DNA of 64,000 nt, from NCBI GenBank assembly GCA_021298315.1, contig JAJTFC010000002.1:1-64000 (forward strand), written 5' to 3'. Below are positions 8,850-17,665 of the stretch, in pieces. Below the pieces are notes generated by a model, which saw only the letters and a program-made list of their open reading frames with translations, was not told where the DNA came from and did no database searches. Within the stretch, counting starts at the first letter, position 1; each line of letters begins with the position of its first letter. Origin of the DNA: Planctomycetaceae bacterium (GTDB lineage: Bacteria > Planctomycetota > Planctomycetia > Pirellulales > Pirellulaceae). The translations under genes were made by a program, and so were the position numbers.

Positions 8850-10100
8850 ATGCCGACGAGTCCCAAGCTCGATGCCGGTGATCCGGTCGTCGAATCTAAG
8901 AATCCAGACGTGCAGTTTGGCCGGAAAAGCAACTCGAAACCTTGGTGGTACAAGGCTCTTTCGTTTTTGCTCGTGGCGAGCCTATTGGGTCTGGGCTACT
9001 GGACACAAAGCCGCTGGGAACCGATCCTCGAAAGTTGGATACGACCAGCCGCAGCGAACCGACCCAAGCCTCGGCCACCGGTCGTCTCGATCGCAGAGGC
9101 TAAAATCGAGTCGATCCCTCAGTTCATCAATTGCCTCGGCACGGTGACGGCATTCAATAGCGTCACGGTCAAAAGCCGCGTCGACGGAGAGCTTGTCGAA
9201 GTCGCTTTTCAAGAAGGTCAGATGATCCAAGAGGGACAACTACTGGCCCGTATCGATGCACGCAGTTTCGAAGCTGCCCTCAACCAAGCCAAAGGCCAAC
9301 TGCAACGGGATCTAGCCGCACTCGAATTGGCAAAGCTCAACGTTGACAGATCCAAAAACCTTCCCACCGGAGGAACCCTCTCTCAACAAGAACGCGACGA
9401 ACTCGACGCGGTTTACAAGCAGGCCCAAGCATTGGTCGATGTCGACCGAGCCCTGGTAGCCAACGCACAGCTTCAAGTCGCCTACTGCAATATCATCGCA
9501 CCCATCGGTGGACGTGTCGGATTGCGTCAGGTCGATCAAGGAAACATGATTCAAGCCAACAATCCAAACGGCATCGCAGTCATCACCCAATTGCAACCGA
9601 TCTCGGTCGTTTTCTCGATTCCCCAAGACGAAATCCTCCGCGTACAAAATCAACTCTCCGAGAACGCTCAGGTGCCTGTGATCGCCTTCGACCGAACCTT
9701 CCAAAACAAATTGGCCGAGGGCACCCTCAGTGCGATCGACAATCAAGTCGATCCAACGACTGGAACGTTGCGATTGAAAGCCAATTTTGAAAACACCCAG
9801 GGGCTTTTGTTTCCTAACCAATTCGTCAACATAAGACTGCTGGTCAAGCAGTGGGCCGATGCGATTGTGATCCCATCTTCGGCGGTCCAACGCGGTGCAG
9901 ATTTCCAATACGTCTATGTGGTCCAAAGCGACAACGAAACGGTCGACATCGCCAAAGTCCAAGTCGCTTTTAGCGAGGCTGGGCGTTCGGTCATCTCGCA
10001 AGGTCTTTCAGGCGGAGATCGAGTCGTGATCGAAGGTACTGACAAGCTCCAACCCAAAGGCAAAATATCCTTACCTGGAGCAGGTCCTAAGCCGCGATGA
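8850..10100 (+). CDS. RND efflux periplasmic adaptor subunit (HlyD/MdtA-like)
   Basis: A 416-residue membrane fusion protein. One N-terminal hydrophobic helix (about 32-50) anchors it. The family core follows: VTAFNSVTVKSRVDGELVEVAFQEGQ (lipoyl half), LARIDARSFEAALNQAKGQLQRD (hairpin start), the paired VAYCNIIAPIGGRVGLRQVDQGN and the beta-barrel GTLRLKANFENTQGLLFPNQFVNIRLLV. This is the adaptor between an inner-membrane RND pump and an outer-membrane channel. Its stop overlaps the first pump gene by ATGA. No TolC-like gene is seen nearby. Just upstream (8815-8840) is an unusually C-rich stretch. Confidence 0.92.
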   Translation: MPTSPKLDAGDPVVESKNPDVQFGRKSNSKPWWYKALSFLLVASLLGLGYWTQSRWEPILESWIRPAAANRPKPRPPVVSIAEAKIESIPQFINCLGTVTAFNSVTVKSRVDGELVEVAFQEGQMIQEGQLLARIDARSFEAALNQAKGQLQRDLAALELAKLNVDRSKNLPTGGTLSQQERDELDAVYKQAQALVDVDRALVANAQLQVAYCNIIAPIGGRVGLRQVDQGNMIQANNPNGIAVITQLQPISVVFSIPQDEILRVQNQLSENAQVPVIAFDRTFQNKLAEGTLSAIDNQVDPTTGTLRLKANFENTQGLLFPNQFVNIRLLVKQWADAIVIPSSAVQRGADFQYVYVVQSDNETVDIAKVQVAFSEAGRSVISQGLSGGDRVVIEGTDKLQPKGKISLPGAGPKPR

Positions 10101-13100
10101 ACATCTCAAAGATCTTCATAATGCGGCCCATCGCTACGGCGCTGCTGATGATCGCAATCATCCTCAGCGGACTGGTAGCCTTTCGACAACTCCCTGTGGC
10201 CGCTTTGCCTCAAGTCGACTACCCGACGATTCAAGTCGTCACCTTTTACCCCGGAGCCGGACCTGAAGTCATGGTTTCCTCGGTAACGGCTCCCTTGGAA
10301 AAACAATTCGGCCAAATCCCCGGCCTTTCGCAAATGACCAGTTCGAGCACCCAAGGGTGCTCGGTCATCACCCTGCGCTTTGTCTTGGATCTGGATATCG
10401 ACATCGCAGTCCAACAAGTGCAAGCTGCGATCAATGTCGCGGGTAATTTTCTACCTAGAGAGTTACCCAACCCGCCGATCTACTCGAAGGTCAATCCCGC
10501 CGATGCACCCGTCTTAACGCTGTCGCTCTCATCGAGCACCATACCCCTTCCGAAAATTCAAGACTTAGCAGATACCCGCTTGGCTCAAAAGCTTTCCCAG
10601 GTCAAAGGTGTTGGCCAAGTCACGGTTACCGGTGGTCAAAAACCCGCGATCCGAGTCCAGGCCAATCCGACAAGTCTCGCGGCCATGGGCCTGACGCTCG
10701 ATGATCTGCGAACGGCACTCATCGCTGCCAACGTCAACCAAGCCAAAGGGAGTTTCGATGGGCCCAAACAATCGATCATCATCGGTGCCAACGACCAACT
10801 CTTTACCGCCGAGCAATTCCGCGAGCTCATCGTCGCTTATCGAAATAATGCTCCAGTCAAACTTTCCAAAGTTGCGAACGTGATCGACGACGTCGAGAAT
10901 ATTAGGCAAGCAGCCTGGCGCGATACGACTCCGAGCGTTTTGCTCAACATCCAACGTCAGCCCGGAGCCAACATCATCGAGGTGGTCGATCGCATTCAAG
11001 CCATGATGCCGCAGCTTCGCGAAGCACTCCCTGCAGATCTTCAGGTCGATGTCCTAACCGACCGTACCACGACCATCCGAGCCTCCGTCGAAAGCGTCCA
11101 GCATGAGTTGCTTATTACGATCGGGCTGGTCGTTTTGGTCATCTATTCATTCCTGCATAGCTTTCGCGCGACGGTGATCCCCAGCGCAGCGGTTCCCCTG
11201 TCGATCGTCGGTACTTTTGGGGTGATGTACTTGATGGGCTATACCCTGAACAATTTGACCCTGATGGCGCTGACGATTTCCACGGGATTCGTCGTCGACG
11301 ATGCGATCGTGATGATCGAGAACATCATGCGATACGTCGAAGAAGGAATGGATCCGCTTTCGGCCTCGCTCAAGGGGGCTTCGGAAATCGGATTTACCAT
11401 CGTATCGCTCAGCATTTCGCTCGTAGCTGTTTTGATCCCACTGCTGTTTATGGGAGATGTGATCGGTCGATTGTTCCGGGAATTCGCCGTCACCTTGAGC
11501 GTGACGATCTTTGTGTCGGCGATCGTATCGTTGACACTCACACCGATGATGTGTGCTCTGTTGCTAAAAACATTGCCCAAAGGTTCTGCTTCCAGTCACG
11601 GTGATAGCACCCGAGGCTGGCTCTTTATCTGGCTGCTTCGTTTCTATGAAACCACATTGAAGTGGACGCTCAAGCATCAGGGATTCACGATGCTGGTTTT
11701 TCTTGCCACCCTGGCGGCCACGGTGTTTCTATACATCCAAGTTCCTAAAGGTTTTTTCCCAGTTCAAGACACCGGTGTTATTCTTGGAATCACTGAGACG
11801 GATCAAGATAGTTCCTTTTCTAGGATGCAAGCCAAACAGGCTGAGCTTAACGAAGTGCTCTGCGCGGATCCTGCCGTCGAGAGTATCGCCAGTTTCATCG
11901 GGATCGACAGCATCAATTTAACGCTCAATTCAGGCCGTATTCAAATCAATCTCAAACCCCACGAAGAGCGTCACGAGTCGATCCAAAATGTCATGGCAAG
12001 GCTATCGGAAAAAGCCTCCGCCGTCTCTGGTATCCAACTCTTCATGCAGCCCGTACAAGACCTTTCGGTCGAGTCTCGCGTCTCGCGCACGCAGTACCAG
12101 TACTCGCTCGAGACCCCCGATCCAGAAGAACTTAATCAGTGGGTGCCCAAACTCGTTTCGAAGCTCAAAGAACGACCAGAATTGCAAGATGTCGCAAGCG
12201 ACCAAGCGGTCCAAGGACGCGAGGCTAAACTGGTGATCGATCGCGATACGGCTTCAAGACTCGGAGTCACGCCCATGGTGATCGACGATGCCCTCTACAA
12301 TGCGTTTGGGCAAAGACAAGTCTCGACAATCTTCACCCAACTCAATCAGTACCGAGTCGTCTTGGAAGTCGCTCCCGAGTTTCGTGACTCCCTGGGTGAT
12401 GTCGGCTCGCTTTATGTGAAAACCAATACTGGAAAGCCAGCACCCCTGGAGTCGCTGACAAAAATCGAATACCAAAACGCTCCCCTTGCAATCAATCACC
12501 AAGGACAGTTTCCTGTCGTTACCGTTTCGTTCAATGTGGCACCCGGGGTATCCTTGGGCCAAGCCGTTGAGGCCGTCGAGCAGACCGTTCGCGAGATCCA
12601 AATGCCCGCTGGAATCGCTCGATCTTTTCAGGGATCTGCCGAAGCCTATCAAAAGTCCCTTTCAACCACACCGCTGCTGATCTTGGCCGCATTGATCACT
12701 GTGTACATCGTTCTAGGTATTCTCTACGAAAGCTTTGTTCACCCTCTTACGATCCTTTCGACTCTCCCGTCGGCAGGAGTCGGAGCCTTGGTGGCGCTGA
12801 TTCTCTTTCGACTCGATCTGAGCATCATCGCACTGATCGGAATTATTCTGCTCATCGGAATCGTAAAAAAGAATGCGATCATGATGATCGACTTTGCTCT
12901 CGAAGCCCAACGCAAGCAAGGGCTAAGTGCCGAGGAAGCAATCTTTCATGCGTGCCTACTGAGACTAAGGCCGATCTTGATGACCACCATGGCGGCCTTG
13001 CTCGGAGCTGTTCCCCTCGCATTTAGCGGCGGTGTAGGCTCAGAGCTCAGGAGACCTTTGGGCATCTGCATCATCGGTGGACTGATCTTCAGCCAAGCCC

Positions 13101-13195
13101 TAACCCTCTACACCGTTCCAGTGATCTATGTGTGGTTCGACAGGCTCGGAGGTCGCAAAAAAGACCTCGAACTAGGAGGGACACAAAGGGCATGA
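10097..13195 (+). CDS. RND efflux pump inner-membrane subunit 1 (MdtB/MdtC-like)
   Basis: A 1032-residue proton-driven transporter of the AcrB/HAE1 family. It starts with FIMRPIATALLMIAIILSG, has the porter motif PQVDYPTIQV, and the proton-relay helix TISTGFVVDDAIVMIENIMRY with the Asp pair, plus GIVKKNAIMMIDFALEAQR in the second half with the relay lysine. Two large periplasmic loops follow helices 1 and 7. The ATGA overlap with the adaptor gene and with the next pump gene marks a tightly coupled operon. Two unlike pump genes in a row recall MdtBC, where two RND proteins form a mixed trimer. Substrates cannot be read from sequence. Confidence 0.93.
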   Translation: MNISKIFIMRPIATALLMIAIILSGLVAFRQLPVAALPQVDYPTIQVVTFYPGAGPEVMVSSVTAPLEKQFGQIPGLSQMTSSSTQGCSVITLRFVLDLDIDIAVQQVQAAINVAGNFLPRELPNPPIYSKVNPADAPVLTLSLSSSTIPLPKIQDLADTRLAQKLSQVKGVGQVTVTGGQKPAIRVQANPTSLAAMGLTLDDLRTALIAANVNQAKGSFDGPKQSIIIGANDQLFTAEQFRELIVAYRNNAPVKLSKVANVIDDVENIRQAAWRDTTPSVLLNIQRQPGANIIEVVDRIQAMMPQLREALPADLQVDVLTDRTTTIRASVESVQHELLITIGLVVLVIYSFLHSFRATVIPSAAVPLSIVGTFGVMYLMGYTLNNLTLMALTISTGFVVDDAIVMIENIMRYVEEGMDPLSASLKGASEIGFTIVSLSISLVAVLIPLLFMGDVIGRLFREFAVTLSVTIFVSAIVSLTLTPMMCALLLKTLPKGSASSHGDSTRGWLFIWLLRFYETTLKWTLKHQGFTMLVFLATLAATVFLYIQVPKGFFPVQDTGVILGITETDQDSSFSRMQAKQAELNEVLCADPAVESIASFIGIDSINLTLNSGRIQINLKPHEERHESIQNVMARLSEKASAVSGIQLFMQPVQDLSVESRVSRTQYQYSLETPDPEELNQWVPKLVSKLKERPELQDVASDQAVQGREAKLVIDRDTASRLGVTPMVIDDALYNAFGQRQVSTIFTQLNQYRVVLEVAPEFRDSLGDVGSLYVKTNTGKPAPLESLTKIEYQNAPLAINHQGQFPVVTVSFNVAPGVSLGQAVEAVEQTVREIQMPAGIARSFQGSAEAYQKSLSTTPLLILAALITVYIVLGILYESFVHPLTILSTLPSAGVGALVALILFRLDLSIIALIGIILLIGIVKKNAIMMIDFALEAQRKQGLSAEEAIFHACLLRLRPILMTTMAALLGAVPLAFSGGVGSELRRPLGICIIGGLIFSQALTLYTVPVIYVWFDRLGGRKKDLELGGTQRA

Positions 13196-16100
13196 TCGGT
13201 TCAGGAACCAACGTCTCAGAACCATTCATTCGTCGTCCCGTAGGCACGACCCTGCTGACGATCGCCATTACCTTATCGGGACTCATTGGCTACTTCTTGC
13301 TGCCAGTGGCGCCGTTGCCCCAAGTCGAGTTTCCAACCATTTCCGTCAGTGCCAACCTGCCTGGGGCCAGCCCCGAGACGATGGCTTCTGCGGTCGCTAC
13401 ACCTTTAGAGAGAAGCCTCAGTCGCATTGCCGGCGTCACTGAGATGACTTCCAACAGCACCCTCGGATCGACCTCAATCACGCTGCAGTTCGAACTCGAT
13501 CGAGACGTCAACGCAGCGGCTCGTGAAGTCCAAGCGGCGATCAATGCAGCAAGGAGCCAACTCCCTCCAACCCTTCCCAATAATCCTTCTTACCGCAAGG
13601 TCAATCCGGCTGACTCGCCGATCATGCTTCTGACTCTCGTTTCGGAAATCTATTCGAAACCGCAAATGTTCGAACTTGCGTCGACCATCGTCCAGCAAAA
13701 GCTATCGCAGATCCAAGGGGTCGGACAAGTCTTTGCGACTGGCGCATCGAACCCGGCGGTTCGAATCGAACTCAATCCGACCGTACTTAACCAACTCCAA
13801 ATCGGCCTTGAAGATGTCCGCGCAGCGATTGGCACCTCGAATGCAAATAGACCCAAAGGTGTTCTCGAGGAGGGACAAGTCCAATGGTCTCTGAATACTA
13901 CAGACCAATTGATGACCGCCGATGACTACCGGCCTCTGATGATCGCTTACCGAAACGGTGCACCCATCCGCTTAGGCGATGTCGCCAATGTCAGCGATTC
14001 GCTCGAAGACATTCGGAATTTCGCTCTTGCTGATGGTAGGCCGTCGATCAGCGTTTTGATCTTCCGTCAACCCGGTGCCAACATCATCGAGACGATCGAA
14101 AATGTCAAAGCTGTGTTACCCCAGCTTAGGGCACAACTACCTGCGGCCATCGATTTGGATATCGGTATGGATCGCTCAACAACGATCCGCGCTTCGCTCC
14201 ATGAAGTCCAAAAGACGCTTCTCATCAGCATTCTGCTGGTGATCGTTGTGGTCTATTTGTTTTTGCGAGATGTCCGCGCTACGATCGTCCCGACCATCGC
14301 TGTTCCGGTCTCCTTGGTCGGAACCTTTGGTGTGATGTACTTGCTTGGCTACAGTCTCGATAACTTGTCCCTGATGGCCCTGACGATTTCAACGGGGTTT
14401 GTTGTCGATGATGCCATCGTGGTTACCGAGAACATCAGCCGTTATCTGGAAAAAGGGCTCAAGCCCCTCGATGCGGCGATCAAAGGGGCCGGCGAAATCG
14501 GCTTTACCGTCGTCTCGATCACCCTGTCGCTCATCGCTGTCTTTATCCCAATCCTTTTGATGCGAGGCGTTATCGGTCTGCTTCTTCAAGAGTTTGCAGT
14601 CACACTTTCGATTGCGATTCTTATCTCGCTGGTGATTTCGCTAACGACCACGCCGATGCTCTGTGCGATCCTGCTCAAACCCCACAAGAACAACGAGCAC
14701 TCCAATCGCTACTGGATGGAAAACACCTATGGGCGAATCCTCGATGTCGTGCTGAAATTCCCTGGCTGGACCATGGTCGCTCTGGCCTTGATCATCGCCT
14801 TTAACGGCTATCTGTACGTCAAAGTCGCCAAAGGTTTCTTTCCTCAGCAAGACACCGGACGACTGGTCGGAAATATCGTTGCCGACCAAGGCACATCCTT
14901 CCAAGCCATGGTGGAACTGTGTGAGAAATTCGGCAAAGCCGTCAGCGACGAACAAGCCATCGATCGAGTGCTTGTATCGACCGGAGGTGGTGGCCCAGGG
15001 GGTGGCGGTACCAACAACGCCCGCTTGTTCGTAACCCTCAAACCCCTCGATCAGCGAACCCAATCGATCGACGAACTATTGGCCGCTATCCGAAAAAAGA
15101 CAGCCGGAATCAGCGGTGCGAATCTCTTCATGCAAGCCGTTCAGGATCTTCGTATCGGTGGCCGTCCCTCAGGAGCCCAGTTCCAATACACACTTCGTGG
15201 TGGTGACCTCAAGGAACTCAACGAGTGGACGCTTAAACTCATGGCTGCGATGAAAAAGCTCCCCGAGATCACCGACGTCAACACCGATCAGCAGGACAAA
15301 GGCCAACTCTCGCGTTTGGTCATCCACCGCGATCTGGCCTCTGTCCTGGGCCTGGACATCGCCACCATCGACAACACGCTCTACGATGCTTTCGGCCAAC
15401 GCCCCGTCTCGACGATCTACTTGCCGATGAACCAACGACGCGTCGTAATGACCCTTGAACGCGACTATGTCAAAGGCCCTGAGTCACTCAAAAACATCTA
15501 CATTCGAACCAAAAACAACGCCCAAGTCCCCTTGCAGGATCTCTACTCGCTCGAAAGCCGAAACACCTCATTGTCGGTGGCCCACTCCGGACTTTTCCCC
15601 TCATCGACGATCTCATTTAACCTCAGCCCCGGCAGCGCCTTAGGTGATGTGGTTCCCATCATCAAAAATGTCAGTGCCGAAATTGGAATGCCATCGAGCA
15701 TCCAAGGCAACTTTCAAGGAACGGCACAGGCTTTCCAAGACTCACTCTCCAACCAACCGATCCTGATCCTCGCGGCGCTCGTCGCCGTCTACCTAGTTCT
15801 AGGGATCCTCTATGAGAGCCTCATCCATCCGATCACGATCCTTTCGACCTTACCCTCTGCAGGCGTGGGTGCGATCCTAGGCTTGATCCTCTTTCGTATG
15901 GATCTGAATATCATCGGGATGATCGGAATTCTGCTGCTGATCGGGATCGTCAAAAAAAATGCGATCATGATGATCGACTTTGCAATCATGCTCCGCAAGG
16001 ATCGAGGTTGGGGCCCCCGTGAGGCGATTCACGAAGCTTGCTTGAGACGGTTCCGCCCGATTACCATGACGACACTTGCTGCCATTCTCGGTGGAATTCC

Positions 16101-16323
16101 ACTGGCTATTGGCCGTGGAGACGGTGCTGAACTTCGTCAGCCCTTGGGAATCGCCATCGTCGGCGGGCTGATCGTCAGTCAGTTTGTGACCCTTTTTACA
16201 ACGCCCGTGATCTACTTGTACATGGATCGCTTTTGGTCCTATTTTCAAGCGAGCAAATCGAATCAACCTGTGGTAGAATTTCCCGAAACTTCTTCGTTAT
16301 CCCTCCCCGCTAAAGGAATCTAA
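13192..16323 (+). CDS. RND efflux pump inner-membrane subunit 2 (MdtC-like)
   Basis: A 1043-residue RND transporter, a paralogue of the preceding gene. It has EPFIRRPVGTTLLTIAITLSG at the N-terminus, the relay helix TISTGFVVDDAIVVTENISRY, and GIVKKNAIMMIDFAIMLRKDRGWGPREAIHEAC near the end. A glycine-rich insert (TGGGGPGGGGTN, near residue 600) lies in the periplasmic docking region and is absent from the first pump. Start ATG 13192 overlaps the previous stop as ATGA, with AGGAGG at 13174-13179. The open frame extends 60 bases upstream but has no reason to be used. Confidence 0.92.
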   Translation: MIGSGTNVSEPFIRRPVGTTLLTIAITLSGLIGYFLLPVAPLPQVEFPTISVSANLPGASPETMASAVATPLERSLSRIAGVTEMTSNSTLGSTSITLQFELDRDVNAAAREVQAAINAARSQLPPTLPNNPSYRKVNPADSPIMLLTLVSEIYSKPQMFELASTIVQQKLSQIQGVGQVFATGASNPAVRIELNPTVLNQLQIGLEDVRAAIGTSNANRPKGVLEEGQVQWSLNTTDQLMTADDYRPLMIAYRNGAPIRLGDVANVSDSLEDIRNFALADGRPSISVLIFRQPGANIIETIENVKAVLPQLRAQLPAAIDLDIGMDRSTTIRASLHEVQKTLLISILLVIVVVYLFLRDVRATIVPTIAVPVSLVGTFGVMYLLGYSLDNLSLMALTISTGFVVDDAIVVTENISRYLEKGLKPLDAAIKGAGEIGFTVVSITLSLIAVFIPILLMRGVIGLLLQEFAVTLSIAILISLVISLTTTPMLCAILLKPHKNNEHSNRYWMENTYGRILDVVLKFPGWTMVALALIIAFNGYLYVKVAKGFFPQQDTGRLVGNIVADQGTSFQAMVELCEKFGKAVSDEQAIDRVLVSTGGGGPGGGGTNNARLFVTLKPLDQRTQSIDELLAAIRKKTAGISGANLFMQAVQDLRIGGRPSGAQFQYTLRGGDLKELNEWTLKLMAAMKKLPEITDVNTDQQDKGQLSRLVIHRDLASVLGLDIATIDNTLYDAFGQRPVSTIYLPMNQRRVVMTLERDYVKGPESLKNIYIRTKNNAQVPLQDLYSLESRNTSLSVAHSGLFPSSTISFNLSPGSALGDVVPIIKNVSAEIGMPSSIQGNFQGTAQAFQDSLSNQPILILAALVAVYLVLGILYESLIHPITILSTLPSAGVGAILGLILFRMDLNIIGMIGILLLIGIVKKNAIMMIDFAIMLRKDRGWGPREAIHEACLRRFRPITMTTLAAILGGIPLAIGRGDGAELRQPLGIAIVGGLIVSQFVTLFTTPVIYLYMDRFWSYFQASKSNQPVVEFPETSSLSLPAKGI

Positions 16324-16326
16324 TCC

Positions 16327-17661
16327 ATGAGCCAACCCTCCCGCCGCAGTTTTCTCAAACGCTCCGCACAAACCACCGCCGCACTGGCTTCGATCCCCTA
16401 TTGGTCGTGGTCGACACAGGCCAACGCGGCAACTTCGCAAGATCGAATGAAGATCGGTTGCATCGGAATGGGTGGCATGGGCACCGGTGATGCTCACGAC
16501 CACAACCGCTTCGGCGATATCATCGCTGTCTGCGATGTTGATGCCAACCACCGAGAAAGAGCCCGCAACGACGATCGAATCGGCAAAGGGAAAGCCGAAT
16601 CGGTTGAAGACTATCGCAAAGTCCTCGATAACAAAGACGTCGAAGTCGTCAGCATCGTCACTCCCGACCATTGGCACACCAAGATCGCCATCGAAGCCCT
16701 TCAAGCTGGCAAACATGTTTTTTGCCAAAAACCTTTGACGCTTACTCTGGCTGAAAATCTTGCGATCCGAGCCGCTTGCAAAGCCAACCCTAAGCTCGTT
16801 TTCTTCATCGGTACGCAACAACGCTCTGACCGACGACTCTTCATGCGCGCAGTGAACATGGCTCACCAAGGTCTCTTGGGTGACATCAAGAAGATCACCT
16901 GCGGCATCAACGGTAGCCCAACCGGTGGACCTTTTGCTAAAGCCGCCGCACCGGCTCACCTCAATTGGGACATGTGGCTCGGCCAAGCACCCAAGGTTGA
17001 CTACATCCAGCAACGTTGCCACAACGACTTCCGTTGGTGGTACGAATACTCCGGCGGTAAGTTCACCGACTGGGGTGCCCACCACATCGATATCGCTCTG
17101 TGGGCAACCAAGATGACCGAGCAAGGAACCGGCCCAGTCGAAGTCGATGGTACCGATTGCAAACATCCTGTGGACATGAAGGATGGCAATCCGCTTGCCG
17201 ACGATCGCTTCAACACCTCCCATGACTTTAACATCGTGCACAAGTTCGCCAATGGCATGGAGATCCATGTCACGAGCCGTGGCGATAATGGATTGCTCAT
17301 CGAAGGTTCCAAAGGCCGGATCTTCGTCAACCGCGAACGGATCACCGGCAAACCGATCGAAGAGCAGTGGGATAAAGATGTCTCTGGCGATGAGCAGATG
17401 CAAGCTCTCTACAAAGGCAAGCCGCACGAAGGCCACAAAGCCAACTTCTATCGATGCATCCGCGAAGGTGGTCTGCCAGTCTCGGATGTTTACTCCCACT
17501 TGCAAACCATGAACCTCTGCCACCTGTCTGCAATCGCCGGAAGACTTGCTCGTAAGATCAAGTGGAATGCCACCACCGAGAAGATCGAAGGCGATGAAGT
17601 GGCAGCATCCATGCAAGCACGCGCTCAGCGTGCTGGATTTGAAATCCCCAAAGTCGGCTAA
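16327..17661 (+). CDS. Gfo/Idh/MocA family oxidoreductase with TAT signal
   Basis: A 444-residue NAD(P)-dependent dehydrogenase. A twin-arginine signal (RRSFLKRSAQTTAALASIPY) marks export, which is usual for planctomycete members. Next come the nucleotide-binding KIGCIGMGGMGTGDAHDH, VVSIVTPDHWHTKIAIEALQAGKHVFCQKPLTLTLAE (catalytic lysine in the QKP motif) and WGAHHIDIALWATK, the family's second catalytic region. Such enzymes act on sugars or sugar derivatives. It starts 3 bp after the RND stop and is followed 4 bp later by the PSCyt1 gene, so it may share transcripts with both sides, but its function fits the downstream genes better. Confidence 0.9.
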   Translation: MSQPSRRSFLKRSAQTTAALASIPYWSWSTQANAATSQDRMKIGCIGMGGMGTGDAHDHNRFGDIIAVCDVDANHRERARNDDRIGKGKAESVEDYRKVLDNKDVEVVSIVTPDHWHTKIAIEALQAGKHVFCQKPLTLTLAENLAIRAACKANPKLVFFIGTQQRSDRRLFMRAVNMAHQGLLGDIKKITCGINGSPTGGPFAKAAAPAHLNWDMWLGQAPKVDYIQQRCHNDFRWWYEYSGGKFTDWGAHHIDIALWATKMTEQGTGPVEVDGTDCKHPVDMKDGNPLADDRFNTSHDFNIVHKFANGMEIHVTSRGDNGLLIEGSKGRIFVNRERITGKPIEEQWDKDVSGDEQMQALYKGKPHEGHKANFYRCIREGGLPVSDVYSHLQTMNLCHLSAIAGRLARKIKWNATTEKIEGDEVAASMQARAQRAGFEIPKVG

Positions 17662-17665
17662 GTCC